In this document: one piece after another, positions 1 through 11,880 of the stretch
Position numbering within the stretch: the stretch's first letter is position 1
Layout of the letters: every line of letters starts with the position of its first letter
NCBI RefSeq assembly: GCF_030867095.1
Contig: NC_081824.1
Coordinates: 115,204,162-115,268,161, forward strand
Origin: Alligator mississippiensis
Taxonomy: Eukaryota > Chordata > Crocodylia > Alligatoridae
DNA: 64,000 nucleotides
Direction of reading: 5' to 3'
Translations under genes and position numbers: made by a program
The notes under the pieces: model-generated
Told to the model about the DNA's origin: nothing
What the model saw: the letters and a program-made list of their open reading frames with translations, nothing else
The model's database searches: none

Positions 1-248
1 CTTCACTGTCAGTTGTTTCTACACTGAATTAATATTACTACACCTGAGTTAAGGTTTTTAGCTGGAGCTAGAAAACAGTCTGCTGGGCTTTGAAATAGAA
101 GAGAGATATTACCAGGAATGGCTGGCAGACAGCAAACTTGCAGAAAGACGGTTTGAATAGTGGAACATCAAAGACATTAAAATGTAGAGAGGGTCGTTAA
201 CCCCTATGGAATGAAGAGACATTAGCAGGAATCAGGTAGATTTTAGTA

Positions 249-1340
249 AGCCGTGAAGTAAATTGACTCCCTCAGTGTTGCCTGATTAGAAATGGAACCA
301 GTAGGTTGGTTTTTAAGTTTGGGTACAGCAGGAATCAAGGAGGGGTGCAACTGCACCACTGCACCCCCACTACATCTGCTGCTGGACAGGGTGATCCTCA
401 TGGCAGGTCCCTTGGCCCCACCTGGCCCAGGGTCAGGAGGTAGCCTAGGCACTGCAGACAATGCATGCAGCTGGTCCTGCCACCCTGGGTGCAGAGGTGC
501 CACCCGGCATAAGGTACAACCTGCCCTATCCCTAAATGCAGCTCTTGGGCACACCAGAAGCTGTAGTCTGGGGGCTGGGTGGCACGGCAATGGGGTAGCA
601 GCTGTGGCAGCATGGTGGCCTGACTCTGCTTCCCGGCAGTCCCCATGATGGCAGTTCGCTCTGCCCTCACGCTTCCAGCTGCCACTGCCAGTGTTTCCAC
701 CACCACTACTGGACCCAGTCCTGCTGCCCAGGCACCCTGGCCCATCCACCCTGCACCTACTGATCAGAATGGGCAAGCAAGTGGGCAAGGTCTCCATGGA
801 GTTTGGCTCAGGGCCCCCGCAAACTGGGCAAGCTCAGCCAAGCTCAGCCAAGTGAATGGGATGGGGTCATGGGCAGGTCGGGAGCAGAGTCTGGGAGTAG
901 AATGGGTAGCTGGGGCCAGGGCTGGGTTCACAGGGCAGTGATAGAGTGGGGCCAGGGCCCAAGGCAGAGCCATGATCTGCTCCTCACATGTCCCTGCAAC
1001 AGGCACTGCTCCCTGCCTACTCACGGCCCTATTCCATCTGCCTGGCCAAGCACACCCTGCCCCCAGGGGTCCTTGGTCAGTCTTTATGGAGACCCTGCCA
1101 GCCTGTTCTGTCCAGTGCCCCTGGTTGTGGATGCGGGGCCGATGGGCCTCGGGTCAGACAGGATCAGTTAGCATCTTCCCAGCCCCCCACCCCACCCCAT
1201 GCACCCTGCCAGGCAGTGTAAACAGCTGTAACGGGGGGGCAGAGGCCAGGTCAGCACTACCCCCCTCCTCTCCTCTGGCCCTCCACATCTCACCAAAACT
1301 CCTTAAGTGGCCCTCCAGCCCAAATAATTGCCCACCCCTG
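249..1340. mobile_element. Probable hAT-type non-autonomous DNA element, GC-rich interior
   Basis: The right edge ends in TTGCCCACCCCTG (1328-1340), the reverse complement of the CAGGGGTGGGCAA terminus seen in other hAT-like copies of this window. The 8 bases after it (TCTTAGTA) match 7 of 8 bases at 241-248 (TTTTAGTA), which would be an 8-bp target duplication as hAT elements make. The left terminus itself is poorly conserved, so the left edge is uncertain. The interior is GC-rich with open frames in all directions but no recognisable protein. Confidence 0.45.
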
Positions 1341-1572
1341 TCTTAGTAGAATTTTAAATGCCAACTTGAACAAAAAATTGTGGAACAAGTTCCTCAGACT
1401 GGCTTGTGTGAAGCATAGTCTAAACAGGGATCCTTATCCCATTACCTGGATTAGCTTTAGTGACCCCTTCATCCATACAAGTGCATTATTTGTTTGCCCC
1501 TCTGAGCACTGCCCCTTTCCCCTACAGTCTCCAGCCTCCCTTCCTTCCCTGTCTTTTGCATCAAAATCACGC

Positions 1573-1990
1573 AGTGCTGGTATTGCTCAATCTTTTGGCC
1601 CCATGGGCTAGGTAAGTGTTGCAGGGCTGGTCTGTGGGCCAAACTGGGGTCTGTGCTGCCTCTGCCAGATCTCTGCCACCTCGCTCAGATTTGCACCATC
1701 TTGCTCAGATCCGTGCTACCCTGATCAACTTTATGCTGCCCTGCTCAGCCCTATGCCATCCCACTCAGCCATGTGCCATGCTACCCTGGGACATCCCACT
1801 CAGCCTCATGCACTCAGTCTAGTACACAGGGTCATGCTGTCCAGCCCATAGGGCTCCCCCTGGGTCTAGAAATATGACAACAGAGGAGGAGCAATTAGCT
1901 GCCACCACTCCCCTGCCACCAGATTTTCAAACCCAGGCAGAGTCCTATGGACCAGATCCAGCCCACAGGCCAGGGCTTCAGCATTCTGAT
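1573..1990. mobile_element. hAT-like repeat carrying an internal minisatellite
   Basis: The block opens with a CAGTGCTGG... terminus followed by 'ttttggcccc' and closes with 'ccagcccacaggcc...cattctg', the usual layout of short hAT-derived repeats in this window. Between 1670 and 1812 the sequence is a degenerate tandem array with a period near 20 bases (units of the form TGCTCAGATCCGTGCTACCC). No coding capacity is evident. Confidence 0.4.
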
Positions 1991-4604
1991 TTATTTGGTA
2001 GCCTGCTCTCTGCATGCCCTTTCTTAGCATCTGATAAAGTTGGCTCTTACTATGAAAGCTTATGCATCTCTGATTCAGTTAATCTGTAAGGTGCATCTCT
2101 ACCCTGCCTTCTTCAGTAAGCAATAATGCCACAATTCTAATAGCTGAGGCATGCTTCACACACATACTGAGCTAAGCCTTCTAGCCAAGACCTCACTATT
2201 TCCACAGAAGTGGTTGGTAGTACCATCAATAGTACACATTGTATGCTCACTTTGCATCCATGGTGTCCATGCAGTATCTTATCCAGTGATTTTATTTCTG
2301 AAAACAATCTTAAATCTCAACTCTTCAGTCATTACTATTTCAATAAGGTATAACTAAAATATGTGTATTTAAAAAAATCACATAAGCACACAACTCCAAG
2401 TCAATGGCCAATTAAGTAAGTTTTTAAATAGCCATGTTTTCTGTGGAAATCAAATAGAAACACATTTTTAATTTTCGCTTGCCTGTTATAAAGATATGTG
2501 GGAAATGTTACCACTAGAAAAATGCATTAACAGAGCTAAGAACCGGCTCCTTCTTGGTTACATAAGCACCTCAATGGGACTTACCTGGAATTTAGGTGCC
2601 CATGTTCCAAATACTGATTTCTATTGGCTCTGTTCCAGCAGCCCCAGAGTTCAGTAGGTGCCCACATTCAGATGGCACTTGGACTCCATTTTGGACTCCA
2701 AAATTTCTTGGGTACTTTGCCTGCACTTGGTGTTTGAATATGCACAGACGTGATTCAAGTTGATCACTTGTTCATCTAAGTCTCCTCCTGTCCAGTCCCT
2801 CCTTCCAATCAAGAGTGGTTTTAGGGCAATGCCGAAGTTCCTAATCTTCTAGTCAAAATTGTGGCATCTCTAACTTATACTGATGGCAATGAGTGCAGCA
2901 TGAAAACACCAGTAGAGACTAGGCCCAACTTTTCCCCAGTCGCCCTAGTAGTTAGAAGTGGGGAACTTTGGTTCCAGGCTGTTGTCAACCTAAAGGGACC
3001 CAAACACCTACCTCTGACCTCCCCAGAAACTACCCTAATCATCAGAGTGTGGAATTATCTATGTAGGTACACCTCCCATCCCTCCTGTCAAAGCTAGGCT
3101 ACTGCACAGCTAAGACTGCAAAACTCTTGGAGCCAGAAGGAGAGTCAGCACAACTGAATGTGCCTCTGTAGCTTAATTTCTAGGGCACTACTCTGAGATG
3201 TGGGCCTGGGTTCCCATCCCTGTTCCCAGGGTTATTTCTTTGTTTTAACCATTCACTGCTTATGTATAACATGTGCACAGTCCTAGGCTTAGGTTAGCTT
3301 TAACAGGATGGATGAAGAGTTTCCTATTACCTAGAACTTACCCGAGAAGTGGGAACTGTGTGTTTGAAACCCCTCAGGCTGGCAGGGTTATATAACCCTG
3401 GTCTCCCTCTTGCTAGCAAATGCTCTGACATCTAGATTAGCTTGCAAGATAAGGGTGGCACCACCACCCCTGGTCAATTAACTACCTACCTTCAGAAAGG
3501 ACTGGATGTTTGGAGCACAAGTGAATGAAGGTACTTAATGTTCATTTAGACACACAAGTTTTTGAGAGATGAGTTCAATATACACCCCTGTACTTAGCTT
3601 TCCCTATTAGTTATTTCTAGATACCACTGAGCTTTCAGGAACACTCTTTTGATGGATCTAACATTCTCATTGACTGTATAGGGATCCATGCAAAATTTAA
3701 GAAATGCCTCCTTAAATATGGAGAAAGGGGAAGATTTTTCAAGCAATTATACCTTTGTTTGTTCTGCCCCAAATTTTTCTACCCATAGTGAACCTTTTAG
3801 TGAATCTTGATTTTCAATATATTAACAGTTGTTGGGGATTTTACAAAGGTGTTGCTAAAACAAATATATAAATTGAATCATTGGGTTGTTTCTCCCTGTG
3901 GAGGAGATGAGCAAAAAAATGTTTTAGTGCAGGACAGACATACATGTGTCAGAGGATTTGGTAAACTAACTGAAAGAGGGCCTTTTAATCCCAGAACCAT
4001 TAGGATTTGGGCACCATGGTCCTTGGTACTGTACACACATAAAATAAAAGATAACTTCTTCCCCAAACAGTTGAGAGTCTACTAGAAGCAGATAGTATAT
4101 TGTTTCAGGTGACCTTCAGACAGTAAGGCTAAGTGCATTCAGTTGGAAATAATTTTTTTAGGCTACACATATGAGCCTTGAGATTATTTGTGGAGTCTCA
4201 GTAGTTTCAAGTTTGTGATAGACCATAGTCAGTGGTGACAAAGCCAAAGTATTACAGACTGGAAGGAAGAACTGGAAATACCCATGCATATTACTGGGTT
4301 CTAAATTTACTGTGATCACTTAGATAACTGTAACTACTCAAGATAAAAGCACTCCAGGAAACCAAAACAAAACAGTGAAATGTGTAAGTGAACGATTTAA
4401 TGGATATCTTTGTAGCCAAAGGTCAGCCTGTGTTTAGATGACACATTGGGTAGCATACCTGAAGCATGCCAGTTTCTGTAGTCAATTGCATAGCAGGAAA
4501 GAATGTGGTTAGCATTGCAGCTGGCCACCTTTGACCCCAGCTCAAATGACCAGGTACCCATTTATAGCTGGATTGTCTTCAGCATAAACTCATACCTTAA
4601 CTCA

Positions 4605-5040
4605 GGGGTGGGCAATGATTTGGGCAGGGTCAGCACCCCCTGGCCCCCTGGCCCACAACAGCTCACCAAAACTCCCTAAAGTTGCCAGCCTGCCCTGTGC
4701 TTGGACAGCCAGATGGGATGGGGCCACAGGCAGGTGGGAAGCAGCATCCGGGAGTGGGACAGGTGGGCGAGGCTGGATCTGGGGCCATGATGGTGTGGAG
4801 GGCTATGAGTTTGAGGCAGAGATGCAATCCACTTCCCGCACGTCCCCGTGATAGGTGCCAGTTCTGCAGGCAGGGGCATATGGAGAGTGAATTGCAGCTC
4901 TGCCCCAGGATGGCTCCATCCGTATCCATCAAGCATAGCCTGGGTGTACATGGGTTTGTACTTCCTTCTCCAACTGAGGGAATTATTGTCAGGGCAGTGT
5001 GCTGTGGAGGGACACAACAGCCCAGCAGCCACCTCCGTCC
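4605..5040. mobile_element. hAT-type terminus, truncated copy
   Basis: CAGGGGTGGGCAATGATTTGGG starts near 4605, the same terminus as the 1597-bp element at 47542. Following sequence ('gctcaccaaaactcc') also matches the reverse complement of 1280-1310 beside the other hAT edge. No matching right terminus was found, so the copy is truncated or overrun by the next repeat. Confidence 0.45.
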
Positions 5041-5059
5041 CCTACAGAGTCAGGTCCGG

Positions 5060-5168
5060 TCAATCAATTACTTAACTATATACAGATTTATTATTACAAC
5101 AAAACCATTAAAGGGTAAGGACATAGATTATATATATATGTACAAATTTACAAAACAATAAACCTATA

Positions 5169-5212
<44 letters not shown>

Positions 5213-6400
5213 GTCTATATATACACATACACCCAGTTATCATTTAAAAATACAGATGAACAATAGAACAAACCAGAACCAAAGTATATTGATTGGGCAA
5301 CCGTATAACTCTATCCCTATACAAACTTTTACTTCAAATAATTCACATAAACTGTAAGGCACTGTCCACAAATATAATCAGCAGTCCTTAGACTACCTGG
5401 GTGCCCTCCAGGGCAGGGGCCCCACCCCCAAGGTACCACTACAGGAAAGGAGGTGAGGGGAAAGAAAAACGAGAGGAAGACCCCAAAGAGTCCTAAACTG
5501 CCCCGCTATCACCCAGGAGCTGCCCACGTGGTGCCCCTTCGCAACCCTTGTCAGGGGTCCCTCCCCTGTAAGGACCCTCTCTCCAGGGTAACTTTTTACT
5601 CCACAGTCCTGGAGTAAAAAGCCTCTTGTTCTCCAGGTCAAGCACTGTTCCCTGCTGGGTTTCCTTGCTGCCTGACTCTGCTGTTGCTGTCCTGGCTTAG
5701 GGCTACATGCACTGCTGTGTGTAGTGGGTACTTTGCTTTGTGCTAGGGGTTGGAGGCCTGGACAGCCTTGTGCAGTACCGGGGCTCAGTCTGTTCCCAGA
5801 CCCTCTGGGCAGCATCGTCTGCACTGAGCTGCTGCCCCGTGTCAGCGGCTGTAGACCCGAGCCACCTCAAGCGGCTCCCAGGGTTTCTCACCCTCCCTGC
5901 AGCACCTCCTGCACCGAGCTCCCAGCCTCATTTCGGGGTTGAGGACCTGAGCCTCCCCAGGGTCTCCAAAGATCCTGCTCCGTGCACTGGCCTGTGCACC
6001 GTGTCTCTGGCTGCACGCCAGAGTTTGCAGACCCAAGCTGCCTCATGCAGCTCCCAGGGTCTAGACGCCATGCTGCACACTGAAAGCCTAACCACCGAGC
6101 TGTTATCCACTCCCCATTGATAGAAGTTTTTAGGGGCTTTTCCTGGCTACTGCTGAGCAGCTCTCCTCAGCTCTTCTAAGCCCCGCTCTTCTCTTTTCCC
6201 TGTCCCCAGAGCATCTCCCTCATGCTGGGCATGCAGCTCCTTTTATACACTCCAGGGCTCTGCCCCTGAAGTCTTCTGGACCTGACAGTTTGCAGTCTTC
6301 AATCAGGTCCAGGGGAGCTCTTCACTCCCTCCCCTCAGAAAAGAGGCATAATATTATTTCTCTTGCTGACTCCTGATTGGTGGATGGGCTGCACTAATCA
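5060..6400 (-). mobile_element. Possible solo LTR of an LTR retroelement, fossil
   Basis: Read on the minus strand, this block has a CCAAT motif near 6376, a TATAAAAGG box near 6239 and an AATAAA signal near 5086, in the order expected for an LTR promoter and polyadenylation region. No gag, pol or env coding is attached, so it would be a solo LTR or a fragment. The ends are not defined by a clear target duplication. The layout resembles the block at 55959-57584. The family is not identified. Confidence 0.35.
5169..5213. repeat. (CT)n microsatellite
   Basis: A nearly pure CT dinucleotide run of about 45 bases with two TTT interruptions, inside the candidate LTR. Confidence 0.95.
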
Positions 6401-6436
6401 AGACATTAGGATCTCAAACCTGGGACTCAACCCAAG

Positions 6437-6606
6437 CTCTGAAAGGTAAGCCTGCTATAAAGCAATGCTGGAACGAACACTTCAAGACCCTATTCAACCG
6501 TGAATCTGAGGTCTCAGCTGCCACCATTGAGTCCATCCCCCAACACCCCGTAATAGAATCTTTTGCTAATTCCCTATCCTTCAAGAAAGTCTGGCATGCC
6601 AGCACT
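6437..6606 (+). mobile_element. Short LINE reverse-transcriptase fragment, not CR1 (RTE-like)
   Basis: One plus-strand frame reads GKPAIKQCWNEHFKTLFNRE and continues into SIPQHPVIES, with no stop over about 55 codons. The pattern WxEHFxxLxNRxS followed by IPQxPVI is typical of the region just upstream of the reverse transcriptase core in RTE-like and related non-LTR elements. It differs clearly from the CR1 frames elsewhere in the window. Only this short piece is kept. The clade is my inference from memory of the motif and may be wrong. Confidence 0.5.
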
Positions 6607-7129
6607 CAGACCAAGAGCAAGGAGGGAAGAACCGGGGTCCCCTGCAGGTCAGGGGCTGCATGACCCGCTGGCAGCTCACCCCTTAGCCACAGGAGATGCA
6701 AGCAGGCTCCAGGAGGAAAAAAAAAATCAGGCCCCTAGAAGTTTTTTTTCTGTTTTCTGGGTTGCGGAGTCCCTGAGCTGTGGGAGGAGGGTGGTGCTTC
6801 CCTCCATGGCGGTAGTGCCTTCCAGGGCTGCCCAGGCAAGTTGATATCTGTACGAGTGTAGCCCCAGCTCCCATACAGCACCCATCGGATCCAATGGTGC
6901 ATAAGGCTCTGGAAGCATGCGACCACCCAGGCTAGCTGCCCCAGAAAAGTGTCAGGAAGGCGTCTGAGTGTGCTGGCAGCCAGAGAAGGTGGTGGGGATG
7001 GTGCTCAGGGCACTGGAAGCACACTAAGCCTGAGCTTCCCCGAGCATGCCCAGGCTTCCAAAGCCCCGTGCACTGTTCCAGCCGCCTTCTCTGGATAGGG
7101 CCCTTGGAATATCGCTGTAATTTGTTACT

Positions 7130-7610
7130 TAGCAAACTAAAATGCAGGGGCCCTAAATTGAAGCAGTGGGTTTTAAAAAACAGCGCTTCAATTTAGGGCT
7201 GATTAAACCCCCGTGTCATGCACACGCCCTGCTGACTTAACTGCCTCACCAGCGGGGAGAAAAGGGCAAGCTGCCAGCGGGCAGAGTGGTCCCTGCGCTG
7301 CAGGGGCTGGTGCTTCCCTCTATGGCAGTGGTGGCTCTCCCCGCTGGCGGCACCCACAGACAGCTGGCTCAGATGATCCCGGGGGCACCACAGCCATGGA
7401 GGGAAGCACTGAGCCCCTGCGCAGCTCAGGCAGACAGGCAGGCACCAGGGAAGAGTGGGGGGATAGAGAAAGATCAGGTTCCCCACTTTTCTTGGGTGGA
7501 GCCTGCTTTCCTGGGCTGCTGCCAGGCTTCCTACAGGGCTTCCTGCTGAGCCCCTGAGCTGCATGGAGCTTGGTGCTTCACTCAACAGCTTGAAGGAGTT
7601 TTAGTTTGCT
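7130..7610. mobile_element. Candidate inverted-repeat element with inner hairpin
   Basis: AGCAAACTAAAA near 7130 is mirrored by TTTTAGTTTGCT near 7599-7610. Just inside the left arm, CCCTAAATTGAAGC (7151-7164) pairs perfectly with GCTTCAATTTAGGG (7185-7198) across a 20-base loop. The interior is GC-rich, includes another inverted pair around the 'ggtgcttccctc' motif, and has no recognisable protein. Target duplications were not resolved. Confidence 0.35.
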
Positions 7611-9415
7611 GCACCCCAAGTCATTTAAGACGCTTTATACCACTAAATTTCCTACAGTGGCTGGAATTAATGCACAACACACTGCCAAGGCATGCAAACA
7701 CCAACACCATTAAAGCGGTGCAAAAGCATTTAGCCTACTTTAAAGTGTCGTGCACACATGCCTCTGGTTTCATTTACACACGGCCCATGAGATGTGTTTA
7801 AGCTTGCTTTGTAAAGAAGTCATTTAAGTCAAAATACACCGCCGAGCCTGTACAATGTTATGAAATGTATTTGTACTATGCCGATGAATGTGTACACTGT
7901 TACACAAATCATTAAAAAGGGCAATTAAACCACTAAAAGGGGCAATTTCCTTACACGTACAAGGGCCCTTTGTCACATGTGCAAGGACTCTTGGACCCAG
8001 GGAACCCTTCAAGCCCTGAGCTGGCATTCAGCAAAAAGTTAACAATTCTACCCACTCCTGTATCTTCAACCCTTTAATGACAGCTGATTCCACCAACTGG
8101 TTTCTCTTCCTAGTCACCCCAAACAAATCTGTAACTTGATTACAGTCTGCCTAGTAGACCTATTCAAAAGCTTAATGTTGTCATTGTTTCCATTTAACTT
8201 TTAGAATTGTTAATGGTTTCTTTCAGGCTGCAATGAAAGTCAAATACTTCTTGGAGCTAAAAAAAGAGCCCAAGATATGTTATTTTTTTATATAAATATA
8301 TCAGAATGCCATAGAAATTACCCATCACATGAGGTCTTCAGGCCAGGGGCTGTTACTGTGTCTTTCTGCTGTGTTTGTACTATGTCTACCAAAATGAGGG
8401 CTTACTCCCTGCTTGGGGTCCTTCAGTGGTGCCACCATATAGCAATGAGGAGGAGAAAAGTACAAAACCTAATAGGAAAAAGAAAGAAAGAAAGGCCTAC
8501 TAAAACAAACTAGGCTGAAATTTAAAGATAGGTCCTAATGTCACAACCCTCATCGCCTTCCTTGATTGTTTCAGAACTGACATCCTGTGGCAGTCAATAT
8601 TTTTATGTTTATAAAGCATGTTAGAGAAGTCACAATGCAACACTCAAATAGTGGAATGCTATGGATACTCAGGAATTTTGTGACTTTTTCATGATAGGGA
8701 ATGGGATTCTATAAAGCTGGTCATGAGTGCTTGAATATTTTCATCAAGCATGATTAAGAAAAAGCAGTCCTGTGTAACTGTGATATTATCTACTACATCA
8801 AGTAGGCGAATCCTTTCATTCTAGATTTAATAGTTTATTTTGTTTAGTAATTCATAGCATCCTAGACTATATTGAATTTTCTTACACTGGAAACATTCAA
8901 GATTATCCATTATTACCCGCTAGGTGGCACAACAGTGCCTGTTGTGATCACTGAGTTCAACAAACAGAAGCATACATGATTGTGAACTATATAGCAGGTT
9001 TTATTCTGGAGCAGTAAGGAATCCTGCATACCCTGTGTCCTTCTTTGACCAACAAACTAAATAACAGCTACTACCTAGCTAGTTAGCTGCTGCCTGAGGG
9101 ATCATCTACCAATCCCAATCCCTATTCTCCTCTTAGGGAGCATCTTTGAATCATAACTTCTATAACAGCAACTTAACTTGTGTCTGCCTGTTTCTTAGAC
9201 CTGAGGAAGAATACTTGATGCTGAGAAGCTTGTCTAACAGCTCTCCCAACAACACAGTTGGTCCAATAAATGATGTCCCAAGATATCATGGCTACAGCAA
9301 TGCTCTCACCCTTCATCCATAAAATAAGCATAGTGTATGTAAAGCGTACAGGAACACTTACCCATACACCCTCACAGTAATAGTATACGTGTACAAAATA
9401 TAATCTTTTATATCA

Positions 9416-9728
9416 TTGGAGAGGTGTAGGGGATGCACACAGGTGCACGTACACACCCTGAGTGTGGCGGTGCACCTCCTGCGAAAAGGTCGGGTCGGCA
9501 GCGCCTGTGGTGGTTGCTGCTTGCCACCCCCCACCAACACTGCCGGCGGTGTCTGCGGGCAGTCTGCAAGTACCGCTGGCTGCCGCCAGTGCTGCCAGTG
9601 ATGTCTGCAGGTGGTCACTGACCACTGGTTGGCGCTCGCCACCTCCCCTGACTGCCACTGACAGTGCTGCTGCTGTCTGCAGGAGCTCGCTGTCCCCCCC
9701 AAGCCTCCAGAGGCACATGGCATTCATG
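9416..9728. mobile_element. GC-rich 313-bp insert with 10-bp target duplication
   Basis: TTTTATATCA occurs at 9406-9415 and again at 9729-9738. In unit C the same flank runs on without the insert ('tttgtatcactagttttg' near 31375), so this is an insertion made after duplication. The insert is strongly GC-rich in an AT-rich setting and lacks an open frame of known type. The long target duplication suggests a retroposon rather than a cut-and-paste element. Confidence 0.65.
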
Positions 9729-10152
9729 TTTTATATCACTAGTTTTGTAATTTCTAGGTTTTTAAAGAAATTAAGTGATATGTCTGTTTCCCAATTTTTC
9801 ACATGCTTTAGAAAAATTACTAAATCAAATGTCACACAATTATACATTTTGATTCTTTCTTTCTTTGTCTTTGCTTAATTCTTAGAACTCTGTTATGTTG
9901 CTAACCTCACCCAACTATCATTGGGTGAGATATCTTTTCATCCTACTCAAATCTTTACCTAAGAGTATTTACCAATACCAAAACCTTGATAACATGCAGG
10001 AAAACGTATTTCAAAATGATAAAAAAGACACAGCATGTATATAATTTAAAAGATAATATTTATTTTGGTTAAATAAAGACACAGAACGATTTATAAAATG
10101 GGTAAAGTCTATGTATTTTCATTTGAGAGACTCTATGTAAGATCCTATATTT

Positions 10153-10740
10153 TTAAAATAAATTAATTGTTAAACAATCATGCTTCAGTATTTTATAGCT
10201 CACAATCATTTTCATTGCCTTTCTGAACCAAGGATAAAGAAGAGAGTAAATCAAGGGATTCGTGGCAGATAAACCAAACAATAATGTTGAAGAAAAGGAG
10301 TAAAATTAGCAAGTCAAAGGAAGCATCAGCTATGAGGGTAGTTAAATAAAGTGATCAGAATATGAAGCAAGCAGTCATGGGTATTCCCAACATTTTAGCA
10401 GCTTCTTTCTCTTCCTTACTTTGCCATTTTAATTATCAAAAGACTGCATATTATTAGTCTATCTTTCTACTTAGCAATTTAGCTACATTAAAGATGTTTC
10501 TGTAAAGTGCTATCACTGAAAAAAGAGTATAAAGAATCTGATTCAAGAAAAGTTGACAGCTGCCTATACATGAAAGGGCATTCACTATAATCTGTAGCTC
10601 TTGCTAACTGGTCTCACTGTAAACTACTGAAAAACTGTACAGTGAGGAGAGTGTCTGTGCAGTAGTGGCAAATATGGATTATACTAAATATGGTGATAGT
10701 ATGTCCCAATTTGAATAAACATATTTCCAATTTTTGTGGG
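10153..10740 (-). pseudogene. TAAR pseudogene, 3' half only
   Basis: The minus strand encodes the C-terminal half of a TAAR receptor, from about TM4 (IFATTAQTLSSLYSFSVVY) through TM5, the third intracellular loop, TM6 and TM7 ([20 protein letters not shown]) to a stop at 10153-10155. Several stops and frame changes interrupt it, and the TM4 tryptophan is replaced. About 150 N-terminal residues are missing: the similarity fades near 10740 at the junction with the next duplication unit, where a SINE-like repeat sits. Flanking 3' DNA matches that of the loci at 20915 and 31822, so it is a tandem duplicate and not a retrocopy. It is too broken to appear as an open frame, but the homology is clear. 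Confidence 0.88.
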
Positions 10741-10769
10741 TATGTTATAAGATTACAGTAGAAAGGAGG

Positions 10770-10870
10770 TTTTGTAGTGATCTTTTTTTATTGGACCAAC
10801 TGAATAGTTGAGAGGGATGTTAGCCAAGCTTTTGAGCACATAGTGCCCTTCTTTAGGTCATTCCACCAAC
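10770..10870 (+). mobile_element. SINE-like repeat fragment
   Basis: 'tttattggaccaactgaat' followed by 'agccaagcttttgagcac' matches the repeat at 61924-62096 ('cattagaccagcttagtag', 'agcaagctttcgggcag'). Related reverse-orientation pieces lie at about 9190-9310 and 37770-37870. This copy marks the junction where unit A ends and unit B begins. Confidence 0.45.
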
Positions 10871-10996
10871 CCTCTGACTTTACTATAATAATGCGATGCC
10901 AGAACGTTAGATTTGGACAAGATACATTAGTAGAACTATGGAAAACTAAGGTCCAGGTCTTATTTGGTCACGTAAGGTCCTAAGTAGGATTTAGAT

Positions 10997-11183
10997 CAGG
11001 GGCAGGCAATTATTTTGGGTGGAAGGCCGCTTACTGAGTTTTGGCAAGCCATCAAGGGCTGCATGGCAGGCAGCCCAGGGCAGATTAATATTAATTTTCT
11101 AAATTTTTTAGGGGCCCTACAGGCCAGATAGAATGGCTTGGCGGGCTGCATCTGGCCCACAGGCTGCATTTTGCCCACCCCTG
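10997..11183. mobile_element. hAT MITE, 187 bp, with target duplication
   Basis: The element starts CAGGGGCAGGCAA and ends TTGCCCACCCCTG. It is flanked by ATTTAGAT (10989-10996) and ACTTAGAT (11184-11191), an 8-bp duplication with one mismatch, as expected for the hAT superfamily. No coding capacity. Confidence 0.8.
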
Positions 11184-11534
11184 ACTTAGATGGAATTATG
11201 GACATCTATACACATGCTCAGGGTAGAGGGGGCATGCTGTTAGATCACTTAAATTTTTATGCTACACATCTAAAAGTATTAATTTGTACATAACTCCAGA
11301 CCTGTTTGCCTGCTGCTGCCAGTCAGTCCAGGTGTATAGGTGTACCTAATAATTTGGGCTGGGATCAATACGCATACCTAATCAATTGAGCAATGCCTAA
11401 GAACAAGGACTGGAACCTAAGCCACATTCAAGAAAGTGCCAAAATGAAGTCTCAATACTGCCCGAACATAGGCACCTACTAAGCTTTGTGGGTCTTGGAA
11501 CAAGGCCAATCTCAATCACTATTTGGACCATAGA

Positions 11535-11880
11535 CATACAGGACACCTATACACTCTGCTCCAATGCATGCTAATTAGCATGTGTTGGAGCTGAATCAAT
11601 TAATCGATTCTGGAGCAAGTCTGCTGAAGTGTGGTAATTAGCGCACTCCAGCAGCCTCTGCATCACATGTATTCAGCATCCCCGCATTTCAAAATGGTGA
11701 CAGGAGCATTTTAAGTAAAGCTTGTCCAATGAGCTTTTGTTAAAGTGCCCCTGCTGCCATTTTGAAGCATGGTACACTGAATAGATGTGATGCTGAATAC
11801 ATGCGATGCTCTCAAAGCTGCTCTAATTAAAGTGCACACAGCATCACATGTATTCAGTGTACCATGGTTCAAAATGGCAG
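11535..11880. mobile_element. Palindromic MITE, copy 1
   Basis: An imperfect palindrome: 'tttcaaaatggtgacagg...actttaa/taaagc' near its centre is mirrored by 'gctt...ttaaagtgcccctgctgccattttgaagc'. Outer motifs ('catgctaattagcatg', 'cacatgtattcagc') also recur inverted. Two further copies lie at 27990 and 44640. Confidence 0.6.

Larger units (their letters stand above)
2500..10750. repeat. Segmental duplication unit A (contains TAAR remnant)
   Basis: Non-coding sequence at about 2520-3660 aligns in order with about 22770-26340. Sequence at 7980-8960 aligns with 14400-15600 and with 27190-27600. The 3' flank and coding remnant at 9740-10740 align with 20330-21500 and 31370-32500. Unit A differs by insertions, mainly a stretch of about 4.3 kb (3670-7980) and a 313-bp insert at 9416. 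It is the most diverged of the three units, so probably the oldest or least constrained. Edges were placed by eye. Confidence 0.75.

Noticed and set aside
243-1221. Several overlapping open frames of 80-184 codons on both strands
   Set aside because: They lie in a GC-rich hAT-like block, overlap in all frames, are rich in Ala, Pro, Gly and Cys, and show no domain or conservation signal.
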